DNA from: Bradyrhizobiaceae bacterium Ga0074131
Lineage (GTDB): Bacteria > Pseudomonadota > Alphaproteobacteria > Rhizobiales > Xanthobacteraceae
Reading direction: 5' to 3'
Assembly (NCBI GenBank): GCA_001464035.1
Contig: LNEC01000017.1
Span: 434,001-498,000 of the forward strand
Length of the DNA stretch: 64,000 bases
The position numbers were made by a program, and so were the translations under genes. This document shows positions 1 to 7,694 of this stretch, one piece after another. The number at the start of each line of letters is the position of its first letter. The stretch's first letter is position 1. The notes under the pieces were generated by a model that did not search any database, had not been told where the DNA came from, and was given only the letters and a program-made list of their open reading frames with translations.

Positions 1-2
1 CC

Positions 3-434
3 AATCACTGGAGGGTCTACAAGGAGCTCGAAAGCCAGAAATGCCGGGTCGCCCCGGTCGACCCATGGCCGGTCAACGCGGACAAGGCGAAGGATCATTT
101 CGGCGCCGGGATCAAGAGCGCCGCGTTCTCGGTGCACCTGCTCGGCGCGGTTTCGAACAGCGCGCGGCGCGCCGATCTGAACGACCTGACCGTGCTTCAA
201 CTCGATATGGCCGGCGCACGCCAGAAGGCGGACGGCACATTCCGCCGGTTGATCTGGATTCCCCAGGACCTGAAGCAGCCGGATGCGGCACAGCAGGCGC
301 TGATCAAGAGTCTCGAAGACGGGACGCGGTTGACCGCGCAGGACGAACTGGTGCGCGGCGGACTGGAAATGTTCAAGGAAATCGTCCGCGATGAACTGGA
401 GCAGGCCGGTGGTGCGAAGGCGCAACCGGCGTGA
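3..434 (+). CDS. TIR-like signalling protein, C-terminal part (5' end outside window)
   Basis: The reading frame is open from the first bases of the window and stops at 432-434, so the N-terminus lies upstream. The visible 143 residues contain SVHLLG, then an LQLDMA segment, then RRLIWIPQDL. This pattern is typical of the second half of TIR or TIR-like folds that accompany STAND NTPases. The stop codon overlaps the GTG start of the nSTAND1 gene (GTGA), so the two are translationally coupled and probably act together. Family knowledge suggests a signalling or NAD-processing role. The catalytic half is not in view, so activity cannot be judged. A DUF4062-type domain is an alternative. Confidence 0.6.
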   Translation, partial: NHWRVYKELESQKCRVAPVDPWPVNADKAKDHFGAGIKSAAFSVHLLGAVSNSARRADLNDLTVLQLDMAGARQKADGTFRRLIWIPQDLKQPDAAQQALIKSLEDGTRLTAQDELVRGGLEMFKEIVRDELEQAGGAKAQPA

Positions 435-2872
435 GCGGTCTTTCGTCCAGCCAGCCGTACCCCGGACTGCGCCCGTTTGAACAAGGCGACCAGGACTACT
501 TCTTCGGCCGTGAAACGCAGACACGGGGCCTTCGGCAGAAGCTCGACGCCAGTCGTCTGGTCGCCGTCGTCGGCCGCTCGGGTTGCGGCAAATCCTCGCT
601 GGTGAAAGCCGGCCTTATTCCCTTGCTTGCCAAGGAGAACGCCGAGGGCGAGCCGATCTGGCGCATGGCGCTGTTTCGACCGCAGGGCCGGCCGGTCGAA
701 GAACTCGGCAAGGCGCTGCTCGAGCTTCTGCCCGGCGGACCGAACGAAACCAGGGAACTGCGCCGCAGCCGGCTAGCCGCCATGCTGTCCCGCAGCAGCC
801 AGGGATTGGTCGAGGCCGCCGGCGAACTCGGCCTTCCCTCCTCCGGCCGCCTGCTCATCATCGTCGATCAGTTCGAGGAAATTTTCCGGTTCGAGGATCC
901 GAGCGGCAGGAGCGCCGACGAGGCGACCGCCTTCGTGCGGCTTCTGATCGAGGCGATCAGCGCCGAGACGCCGAGAATCAACGTCATCCTGACCATGCGG
1001 CTGGATTTTCTCGGCGATTGCGCGCGCTTCCAGCGGCTTCCGGAGGCCATCAGCGACGGCCAGTATCTGGTGCCCAATCTCAGCCGCGCCGAGCGACGCG
1101 CCGCCATCGAAGCGCCGGCGAAAAAGGCCGGAAAGCCGATCAGGCCGGAAGTCACGCAGCGGCTGCTCAACGAAGTCGGCGAAGATCCCGACCAACTGCC
1201 GGTGCTCCAGCACGTGCTGATGCGCATGTGGCAGCATGCAGGCCCAGCTGCCGAGATTTCGCTGGACGACTACACCGGCGCCGGAGGCGTCAAGGAAGCC
1301 ATCTCGCGCCACGCCGACCAGATCTACGGCGCGTTGCCGAGCGATGGCCACCGCTGGGCAGCCGAGCGTCTGTTCAAGGCGATCTCGGAACGCGACCGCC
1401 GCAGCCGCTCGATCCGCCGCGCCACCCTGTTCCGCGACATCGCGGCCATCATCGCGGGCGACAACGCGACGACGCCGGCCGCCGCGAGCGAGAAAAGGCT
1501 TCGCGAAGTCGTCGAGGCGTTCCGCGCACCCAATTGTTGCTTTCTGATGCCACCCGCCGAGCAGGAGCTTACGCCGGACACGGTGATCGACATCTCGCAT
1601 GAGAGCCTGCTGCGCGGCTGGAGCAAGATCACCGGTGAAACCGGGTCCGCCGGCTGGATTGCCGAGGAGGAGCGCGACGGACGCACCTACGCAAGTCTTC
1701 TGGAAGCCGCCGAAAACGAGTCGATCCTTCCGCCAAAAGTTGCCCATCAGCGCAAGCGATGGTGGGACAGTGCCCGCCCGAACGCGGCATGGGCAAGACG
1801 GTATGGCAACAAGTTTGAAACCGTCGAGAGCTTCATGCGAGCGAGCGCGACCCGCGCGGTGGTTCGGCGCTTTGCGATCGTCGCGCTCATCGCGCTGGCT
1901 GCGACCGCGATCGTCGCAGGCTCGCTGTTCTATTCGTACTACAGGGGCGGACAGGCACAGTACGCGGAGCTTGACGCCAGGCACAAGGAACTGGACGCCA
2001 GGCATAACAGGCTGACGATGGAAAACCGGGAAAATCTCGGAAAACTGACTCAGGCCCAGGCCCAGATCCTGGCACAGGAAAAGGAGCTCGATAAACGCAG
2101 CCGGGAAGTCGACCAGACCATCAGGAGCGCACAAAAATCGCTGCCGTCCGGTGATCAGAAAGCCCGTCAGGACCTCGACAAGCTGCTGAAGGAGAGCTCC
2201 GCCGGCCTCGACAACGTGGTGCAGCGCGCGATCATCGATCCCAAGCGGGACAACGCCCCGCCGTCGACGCTTTCACGCGACGCCGGATTCATGTGGATCG
2301 GCTCGGCGGCCGCCGGCAATCTGACGACGCCGGCAGGCGTGCCCGTGTTGCCCGGCGCGGTGAGACTCAACGAACAGTATCTCACCAGTCTGGATATTTA
2401 TCTGCGCGAGGGACTGCCCGAACGCCCCGGCTACACCCAGCAGGCCACGCTCGGGATCATGCCCGAAGGGACGCGCGTTCAGATTGTGAGTGTCGCGCCA
2501 CCGTTCCAGCGCCCCACCGGCGACCAGTACTGGGCGCAGGTGCGAGTCGTTCGGCTGGCGCTTTCGACCGTGTTTTTCCAGTTCGCCGGTGGCGCGCGCG
2601 AGCAGGCTCAGCTGCTCTCAAGGTCCTTGCAGGAAAAGGGCTACAAGATTCCGGGCGAGGAACGCACCGGCGCTGCGGCGGGCAAGCGTGAGGTGCGTTA
2701 CTTCTACGCCGGACAGAAAGCCATCGCGACGCAACTGGCTGCCGACACGACCCAGACGCTGCAACGGCTGGGTTATCCGTCGCTGTCGGTCTCGGCCGTG
2801 CTCGCAGCCGACCCCACCAGAAGCAATCTGGACGGCAAGCTCGAGCTCTGGCTGGAGCTTCCGCCGAAATAG
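431..2872 (+). CDS. nSTAND1-type NTPase with membrane anchor and extracytoplasmic C-terminus
   Basis: 813 residues. The N-terminus carries the nSTAND1 signature PGLRPF then FFGRE (residues 11-28), Walker A GRSGCGKSS (48-56) and Walker B LLIIVDQFEE (141-150). A winged-helix-like STAND tail follows. One strong hydrophobic segment lies near residues 478-502, followed by a charged coiled coil (ELDARHKELDARH repeats) to about 570. The last 200 residues look like an SH3-like segment plus a LytR_C or SPOR-like domain, expected outside the cytoplasm. No WD40 or TPR repeats are present, although many nSTAND1 proteins carry them. The GTG start at 431 overlaps the TIR-like gene stop. The likely role is a sensor-effector switch: the STAND domain faces the cytoplasm and the C-terminus may sense the envelope. 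Defence is possible but unproven. Confidence 0.8.
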   Translation: MSGLSSSQPYPGLRPFEQGDQDYFFGRETQTRGLRQKLDASRLVAVVGRSGCGKSSLVKAGLIPLLAKENAEGEPIWRMALFRPQGRPVEELGKALLELLPGGPNETRELRRSRLAAMLSRSSQGLVEAAGELGLPSSGRLLIIVDQFEEIFRFEDPSGRSADEATAFVRLLIEAISAETPRINVILTMRLDFLGDCARFQRLPEAISDGQYLVPNLSRAERRAAIEAPAKKAGKPIRPEVTQRLLNEVGEDPDQLPVLQHVLMRMWQHAGPAAEISLDDYTGAGGVKEAISRHADQIYGALPSDGHRWAAERLFKAISERDRRSRSIRRATLFRDIAAIIAGDNATTPAAASEKRLREVVEAFRAPNCCFLMPPAEQELTPDTVIDISHESLLRGWSKITGETGSAGWIAEEERDGRTYASLLEAAENESILPPKVAHQRKRWWDSARPNAAWARRYGNKFETVESFMRASATRAVVRRFAIVALIALAATAIVAGSLFYSYYRGGQAQYAELDARHKELDARHNRLTMENRENLGKLTQAQAQILAQEKELDKRSREVDQTIRSAQKSLPSGDQKARQDLDKLLKESSAGLDNVVQRAIIDPKRDNAPPSTLSRDAGFMWIGSAAAGNLTTPAGVPVLPGAVRLNEQYLTSLDIYLREGLPERPGYTQQATLGIMPEGTRVQIVSVAPPFQRPTGDQYWAQVRVVRLALSTVFFQFAGGAREQAQLLSRSLQEKGYKIPGEERTGAAAGKREVRYFYAGQKAIATQLAADTTQTLQRLGYPSLSVSAVLAADPTRSNLDGKLELWLELPPK

Positions 2873-2927
2873 CCGCGCTGTTTTCGACGGAGCCTGCGCC
2901 GGGCGCAAACCGGGCGGCTGCCGCGGC

Positions 2928-4592
2928 TCACCCGAGATTCAATTCCTTGAAGAAATCGTTGCCCTTGTCGTCGATGATGATGAAGGCCGGAAAATCCTCG
3001 ACCTCGATGCGCCAGATCGCTTCCATGCCGAGTTCGGGATATTCCACCACCTCGACCTTCTTGATGCAGTGCTCGGCGAGATTGGCCGCTGCGCCCCCGA
3101 TCGAGCCAAGATAGAAGCCGCCGTGCTTCCTGCAGGCGTCGCGCACCGCGACCGCGCGGTTGCCCTTGGCGACCATCACCATCGAGCCGCCCGCCGCCTG
3201 GAACTGGTCGACGAAGGAATCCATCCGTCCCGCGGTGGTCGGGCCGAACGCGCCGGAGGCATAGCCGTCGGGCGTCTTGGCGGGACCGGCGTAATAGACC
3301 GGATGATTCTTGAAATAGTCCGGCAGCGGTTCGCCCTTTTCCAGCCGCTCGCGCAGTTTGCCGTGGGCGGAATCGCGCGCCACGATCATGGTGCCCGACA
3401 GCGACAGCCGCGTCCTGATCGGATGCTTCGAGAGCGTCGCGAGAATGTCCTTCATCGGCTGGTTGAGATCGATTCTGACCACTTCGCCGCCAAGCGCCTG
3501 CTCCACCTGCGGGAGATATTGCGCGGGATTATGCTCGAGCTCCTCGAGATAGACGCCGTCCCTTGTGATCTTGCCGAGCACCTGCCGGTCCGCCGCGCAG
3601 GACACGCCGAGCCCGATCGGCAGCGAGGCGCCGTGGCGCGGCAGCCGGATCACGCGCACGTCGTGACAGAAGTATTTACCGCCGAACTGAGCGCCGACGC
3701 CGAGCGACTGCGTCATCTTCAGTATCTCCTGCTCCATCTCCAGATCGCGGAAGGCGTTGCCGTCGGCCGAGCCATGGGTGGGCAGCGCGTCGAGATAACG
3801 CGCCGACGCCAGTTTGACGGTCTTCATGCAAAGCTCGGCCGAGGTGCCGCCGATCACGATGGCGAGGTGATAGGGCGGGCACGCCGCGGTGCCGAGCGTC
3901 AGCACCTTCTCCTTCAGAAACGCCAGCATACGATCCTTGGTCAGCACCGACGGCGTGGCCTGGAACAGAAAGCTCTTGTTGGCGGAACCGCCGCCCTTCG
4001 CCATGAACATGAACTTGTAGGCGGCCGCGGACTCTCCCTGGCCCTCGGCATAGATCTCGCACTGCGCCGGCATGTTGTTGGCGGTATTCTTTTCCTCATA
4101 CATCGACAGCGGCGCCACCTGCGAATAGCGCAAATTGCGGCGCAGATAGGCGTCCCGCGCGCCCTCGGAGAGGGCGGCTTCATCGTCGCCGTCGGTAATG
4201 ACGTTGCTGCCCTTCTTGCCCATGATGATCGCGGTGCCGGTGTCCTGGCACATCGGCAGGATCCCGCCGGCAGCGATATTGGCGTTCTTCAGAAAATCGA
4301 GTGCTACGAACTTGTCGTTGGGACTGGCCTCCGCATCATCGAGAATATTGCGCAGCTGCTGCAGATGCCCCGGCCGCAGATAATGATTGATGTCGCCGAA
4401 CGCGGCCTCAGACAGCGCACGCAGCGCCTCGCGCGATACCACCAGCATGTCCCTGCCCAGCACCTGCTCGACCCGCACGCCGTCGGAGGTGATCTTCCGG
4501 TAGGGTGTGGTGTCTGGCCCAAGCGGAAACAGCGGCGTGTGCTTGTAGGGCGGAACGGGGGCGGGCGTCGGGATAGCGGTGGGGGCGTTCAT
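2928..4592 (-). CDS. Class I fumarate hydratase (Fe-S dependent)
   Basis: 554 residues when started at the ATG complement at 4590-4592. An upstream in-frame start would only add a low-complexity leader. It catalyses the reversible hydration of fumarate to malate in the TCA cycle, using a [4Fe-4S] cluster. The N-terminal Fe-S half contains LPMCQDTGTA and SCAADRQVLG, and the C-terminal beta-subunit-like half contains TTAGRMDSF and CRKHGGFYLG. This one-chain two-domain layout and length are those of FumA/FumB-type enzymes. The gene stands alone, convergent with the nSTAND1 gene and downstream of BrnTA on the same strand. Confidence 0.95.
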   Translation of the reverse strand: MNAPTAIPTPAPVPPYKHTPLFPLGPDTTPYRKITSDGVRVEQVLGRDMLVVSREALRALSEAAFGDINHYLRPGHLQQLRNILDDAEASPNDKFVALDFLKNANIAAGGILPMCQDTGTAIIMGKKGSNVITDGDDEAALSEGARDAYLRRNLRYSQVAPLSMYEEKNTANNMPAQCEIYAEGQGESAAAYKFMFMAKGGGSANKSFLFQATPSVLTKDRMLAFLKEKVLTLGTAACPPYHLAIVIGGTSAELCMKTVKLASARYLDALPTHGSADGNAFRDLEMEQEILKMTQSLGVGAQFGGKYFCHDVRVIRLPRHGASLPIGLGVSCAADRQVLGKITRDGVYLEELEHNPAQYLPQVEQALGGEVVRIDLNQPMKDILATLSKHPIRTRLSLSGTMIVARDSAHGKLRERLEKGEPLPDYFKNHPVYYAGPAKTPDGYASGAFGPTTAGRMDSFVDQFQAAGGSMVMVAKGNRAVAVRDACRKHGGFYLGSIGGAAANLAEHCIKKVEVVEYPELGMEAIWRIEVEDFPAFIIIDDKGNDFFKELNLG

Positions 4593-4721
4593 GGGGGCTC
4601 GCAAGGTTGGAGCCGGAGGCGTCTGCAGCGGACACGACACCGGCGATTGCACCGTTCTACGCATTTTTGAGACAAAAGGAAGGTTACGAGTCCTGCCCGA
4701 CCGAGGGGCACGCCGGATTCC

Positions 4722-4964
4722 TCACCCCTTCCCTTCCTGCTTCTCCGCATAGGCATCCACCAGCGCGCGGATCATGCGCTGGTACGGCACGCGGCGCTGG
4801 CGGGCGGCGCGCTTGAAAAACGCGACCGAGCGCTGCGATAGGCTCAGCGTCACCTTTACATTTTCCTCGCGCAGCACCAGCCGGTCCGGCGATGGCAGGA
4901 AGTCCTCGACGACCTTGACGCGACCGATCTCGCCTCTGCTGTACCTAACCGTTGGCTTTTTCAT
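4722..4964 (-). CDS. brnA: BrnA-like antitoxin
   Basis: 80 residues. The second half (VKVTLSLSQRSVAFFKRAA, then a YQRMIRALVDAYA helix) resembles the ribbon-helix-helix/CopG-type DNA-binding part of BrnA antitoxins. The start lies 20 bases inside the end of the BrnT gene, the usual brnT-brnA order and coupling. By family knowledge it would bind and neutralise BrnT and autorepress the operon. A dyad upstream of brnT (5240-5259) is the likely operator. Confidence 0.85.
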   Translation of the reverse strand: MKKPTVRYSRGEIGRVKVVEDFLPSPDRLVLREENVKVTLSLSQRSVAFFKRAARQRRVPYQRMIRALVDAYAEKQEGKG

Positions 4965-5220
4965 AGATCGCTTTTCCTTTGCGCCAGTAGCCCGCCCCGA
5001 AGATCCTGATCTTCTTGCTTCGCCATGTGAAGCGCACCGTCATGACGGCACCGTCAACCCGGCCGAAACAGAAGTAGCGCTGCTCCTCGCCGCCATGATC
5101 GAGATCTTCGGCGATCACGCGGAACGGATCGAGAAACGCGTGCTGGGCCAGCTCGAACCCGACGCCATGCTTGGTCCGATTAACCCTGTCTTTCGCAGCG
5201 TCCCATTCGAAATCGTGCAT
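4945..5220 (-). CDS. brnT: BrnT-like ribonuclease toxin
   Basis: 91 residues. The start FEWDAAKDRVNRTKHGVGF matches the BrnT hallmark (FEWDxxKxxxNxxKHGxxF). The end IRIFGAGYWRKGKAIYEKA matches the RISARxAxxxErxxYE region, although RIFGAGYWRKGK replaces the usual RISARRA motif. BrnT toxins are RNases whose activity is blocked by BrnA. The gene overlaps brnA by 20 bases. The altered C-terminal arginine motif could weaken catalysis and deserves attention. Confidence 0.85.
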   Translation of the reverse strand: MHDFEWDAAKDRVNRTKHGVGFELAQHAFLDPFRVIAEDLDHGGEEQRYFCFGRVDGAVMTVRFTWRSKKIRIFGAGYWRKGKAIYEKANG

Positions 5221-5239
5221 CGGTTCGAGCCATGCTGCG

Positions 5240-5259
5240 ATATGTATAATATACCATAT
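5240..5259 (-). promoter_or_regulatory. Candidate brnTA promoter/operator dyad
   Basis: An AT-rich island (GTATAATATAC within ATAT...ATAT) in otherwise GC-rich DNA lies 20-40 bases upstream of the brnT start. Read on the minus strand it offers a TATTAT-like -10. The dyad would suit autorepression by the BrnT-BrnA complex. Assignment is by position and symmetry only. Confidence 0.45.
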
Positions 5260-5405
5260 TTACGTATGGATTGGAAGAGTTTCCGAGGCTTGGACAGAAC
5301 TTCGCGATCGGCGTCAGCACCTACGCGGTCGGATTGACTTTGGGATGAGCCTCTTGCAGGAACCACCTGCGCAAGCTTCAATGGCTCAAAAAGAGGCATG
5401 TATTC

Positions 5406-5885
5406 ATGATATCACAACGACCGTTTCGCCGACCGACCCTGCTGGCCGCCGCGATAGCTGGGTTCGTCGCGGTTTGCGCATCGCCCGCGCGCGCCGACCG
5501 CTGCGAGGATATCGCCAAGGAACTCAGGAGCCAGGTCGACGGCATCAAGATCGGCATCACCACCGGCAAGATCATCTATTTGTCGCACCCGCATGCCAAG
5601 GAGCTTTCGCTGGGCTGTCGCGGTGCCAATTATTCGAACGAGCTTTACGCCAAAGCCGACAGCCGCAAACCGAAGCCGGAATTTTTCCAGCTGGTCGCCA
5701 GCGCCGGCGCCATCGTCTTCACGATCACCAAGCCGGAAGTGCTGACCGGTTCCACCCGCTGCATCAGGCGGATGGGGCTGTTGCGCGGCGACAGCGTCAA
5801 GATGCGCTTTCGCCGGCTCAACATGGAATGCACGCGCACCAAGACCGAAGCGGCGATCGCGATCACGCGCGGCACGGACGAGTAG
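5406..5885 (+). CDS. Small exported protein of unknown function
   Basis: 159 residues. A basic start followed by a hydrophobic stretch ending SPARA at about residue 30 indicates a Sec signal peptide, so the mature protein is probably periplasmic. Four cysteines remain after cleavage (DRCEDIA, LGCRG, TRCIRR, MECTR), which could form two disulfides. An AGAGG element 12 bases upstream supports the start. No family was recognised. It stands alone between BrnTA and a 55-residue ORF. Confidence 0.7.
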   Translation: MISQRPFRRPTLLAAAIAGFVAVCASPARADRCEDIAKELRSQVDGIKIGITTGKIIYLSHPHAKELSLGCRGANYSNELYAKADSRKPKPEFFQLVASAGAIVFTITKPEVLTGSTRCIRRMGLLRGDSVKMRFRRLNMECTRTKTEAAIAITRGTDE

Positions 5886-6073
5886 CCGGGTTGCGCGCGC
5901 CGTAGCGTCAGCGATACGCAAACAGGATCGGTTGTATTCTAGCGATATTCGAGCCTCCGGTTCAGCATTCAGCGGCAATCGCCGCGATGGCGCGCAATCG
6001 CGGCTGCGGATTCATAAAGCTTTCGTCTCCGCCTCCTCACAATGGGCACCAACCCAGCCGAGGATCCTGTCCG

Positions 6074-6241
6074 ATGAGCATTTCCGCAGTTAGCGCTTCC
6101 ACACCGATGAAACCGCCCGAGGCCAGCGTGCTCAAACCGCCGGAGGTCAGGGTCGACCGCGACGATCGCATGCCGCCGCCTCCGCCCGTGCGGGCCGCCC
6201 TGCCCCCGGGCCAGGGAACGCGGATCGACCAGCTCGCGTAA
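6074..6241 (+). CDS. Short proline-rich protein, unknown
   Basis: 55 residues, starting at ATG 6074. It has no hydrophobic segment. The middle is rich in proline (RMPPPPPVRAALPPG) and the end is GTRIDQLA. Tiny proline-rich cytoplasmic proteins beginning MSISA are common in this family of bacteria, but no function is known to me. Support is codon-like composition and an isolated frame only. Confidence 0.45.
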   Translation: MSISAVSASTPMKPPEASVLKPPEVRVDRDDRMPPPPPVRAALPPGQGTRIDQLA

Positions 6242-6257
6242 TGGGAGACCATCGTCA

Positions 6258-6298
6258 ATCATCATACGCGGGCTCGACCCGCGTATCCATCTCGTCCC
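6258..6298. repeat. REP-like palindromic element
   Basis: A perfect inverted repeat, ATACGCGGG - CTCGA - CCCGCGTAT, at 6264-6286 is followed by CCATC. The GGGCTCGACCCGCG...ATCCATC layout resembles the intergenic palindromes scattered through Bradyrhizobium and Rhodopseudomonas genomes. It sits between two unrelated genes. It could also act as a weak hairpin terminator for the upstream short gene. Confidence 0.55.
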
Positions 6299-6350
6299 GA
6301 AAATGGATTATAGTGCCGCTCACGACCCCTCACGGAGCGGATCCGGACCG

Positions 6351-6710
6351 ATGCCCAACACCAAGACCTACACCGGCGGCTGCCATTGCGGCATGGTGCG
6401 GTTCGAGTGCACCACGGACCTTGCCATGGTCACCGCCTGCAACTGCTCGATCTGCACCAAAAAGGGCCTGCACTTCACCTTTCTGGCGCCGAAAAGTTTC
6501 GTGCTGCGCGCCGGCGAGGACAATCTGAAGGAATATCTCTTCAACAAGCACGCGATCAGGCACCAGTCCTGCATCGATTGCGGCGTCGAGGTGTTCGCCA
6601 ACGGCACCAAGCCCGACGGCGCCGAGGTGGTGGCGCTCAACGTCAGTTGCATCGACAGCATCGAGCTGGCAAAATTGACGATGACGCCGGTCGACGGGCG
6701 GAGCAGATAG
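6351..6710 (+). CDS. GFA-family zinc protein (glutathione-dependent formaldehyde-activating enzyme-like)
   Basis: 119 residues from the ATG at 6351. An upstream in-frame ATG at 6303 is less likely because it adds a disordered leader. The metal-binding cysteines of the GFA/CENP-V fold are all present: GGCHCG, CNCSIC and SCIDCGVEVF. The family coordinates two zinc ions. Some members were proposed to condense glutathione with formaldehyde, but most have no proven substrate. It is convergent with a glutathione S-transferase gene, which may hint at thiol chemistry. Confidence 0.85.
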   Translation: MPNTKTYTGGCHCGMVRFECTTDLAMVTACNCSICTKKGLHFTFLAPKSFVLRAGEDNLKEYLFNKHAIRHQSCIDCGVEVFANGTKPDGAEVVALNVSCIDSIELAKLTMTPVDGRSR

Positions 6711-6780
6711 CGAGAGAGCTCCGGCTCACCTCTTCCATTCGGAGAGTTGAAGTGAGTTCGCCGCGCGCTTCGCTCGCACC

Positions 6781-7482
6781 TCAACCATCCAGCTCCCGGT
6801 AGCGCCGGAAAATGCCCTCCTCGTTGAAGGCGATGCGGCGGTCGCTGGCCAGATAGGCCCTGATGTTCGGCCGTGAGCCGACGCGGTCGTGGAGGTCGAC
6901 CAGGCCGGGTATCCTGCGCTCGAACGCCTTCATGCGTTTCGGAAAGGCGTAGCGCAGCCCCGCCACGATCTGGAACAGCGACAGATCGACATAGCTGATG
7001 CGGCGGCCGGCGACCCAGGGGCCGCCGCTGTTCTCCAGTACTCGCTCGAAATAGCCAAGAAACGTCGGTACGCGTTGTTTCCAGAACTCAGCGGTGCGCT
7101 TCTTCGCCGGCCCGCGCTGATCCTCGTAATACAGCGACGGCCCAAGCGGGTGATGGGTGTCGTGGATTTCCAGCACGAAATCCGCGATCGTCAGTTGCAG
7201 CTGATGCATCCACAGTCTTCCTGCTTCCGTTTTCGGCGCGAGGCCATGACGCGGCCCGAGATAGAGCAGGATGTTGGCGGTCTGTCCGATCAGGAGTTTT
7301 CCGGCCTTGAGAAACGGTGGCGCGAACGGCGGCGTGCCGCTCGCCTCCATCATCTTCATCATCGCGCCCATGCCGCGCTCGCGCGCGACATCGGCGTAGT
7401 CGGCGCCGGCCTCTTCCAGGGCGAGGCGGACATACTCGCCGCGGCCCTGAATGCCCGGCCAGTAATAGAGTTCATAACGCAT
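6781..7482 (-). CDS. Glutathione S-transferase family protein
   Basis: 233 residues. It begins with a thioredoxin-like N-terminal domain (MRYELYYWPGIQGRGEYVRL) with a tyrosine at the usual active-site position. GQTANILLYLG forms the glutathione-binding turn. The helical C-terminal domain includes VDLSLFQIVAGLRYAF. This arrangement and length are standard for soluble GSTs that conjugate glutathione to electrophiles. It is divergent from the cyclic-di-GMP gene at 7695. Confidence 0.9.
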   Translation of the reverse strand: MRYELYYWPGIQGRGEYVRLALEEAGADYADVARERGMGAMMKMMEASGTPPFAPPFLKAGKLLIGQTANILLYLGPRHGLAPKTEAGRLWMHQLQLTIADFVLEIHDTHHPLGPSLYYEDQRGPAKKRTAEFWKQRVPTFLGYFERVLENSGGPWVAGRRISYVDLSLFQIVAGLRYAFPKRMKAFERRIPGLVDLHDRVGSRPNIRAYLASDRRIAFNEEGIFRRYRELDG

Positions 7483-7694
7483 CGGCGGTCCCTCGCGGCC
7501 CTTCCCGCTCCTGCCGCGCTCGCTCGCAGTCTTAACAAAATATTACAGCAAGTGACGAGCAGGATGCGAAATTCGCCTTTCGGTGACAAAAATTCAACGC
7601 TGTTTCGCAAAGTGCCGGTTCCGTCAACCCCAGAGGGGCCGCTGAAGCGTAGCTTTAACGCGCGTGCCCTTAAGTGCGACGGGGAGAAACCCTC

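Noticed and set aside
773..2134. 453-codon minus-strand frame under the nSTAND1 gene
   Set aside because: Shadow frame in GC-rich DNA; the plus-strand protein has clear Walker motifs.
2490..4670. Long plus-strand frame of 726 codons
   Set aside because: It runs antisense through the fumarase gene, and its residues (many Arg/His/Ala) have no family pattern. The minus-strand fumarase explains the region.
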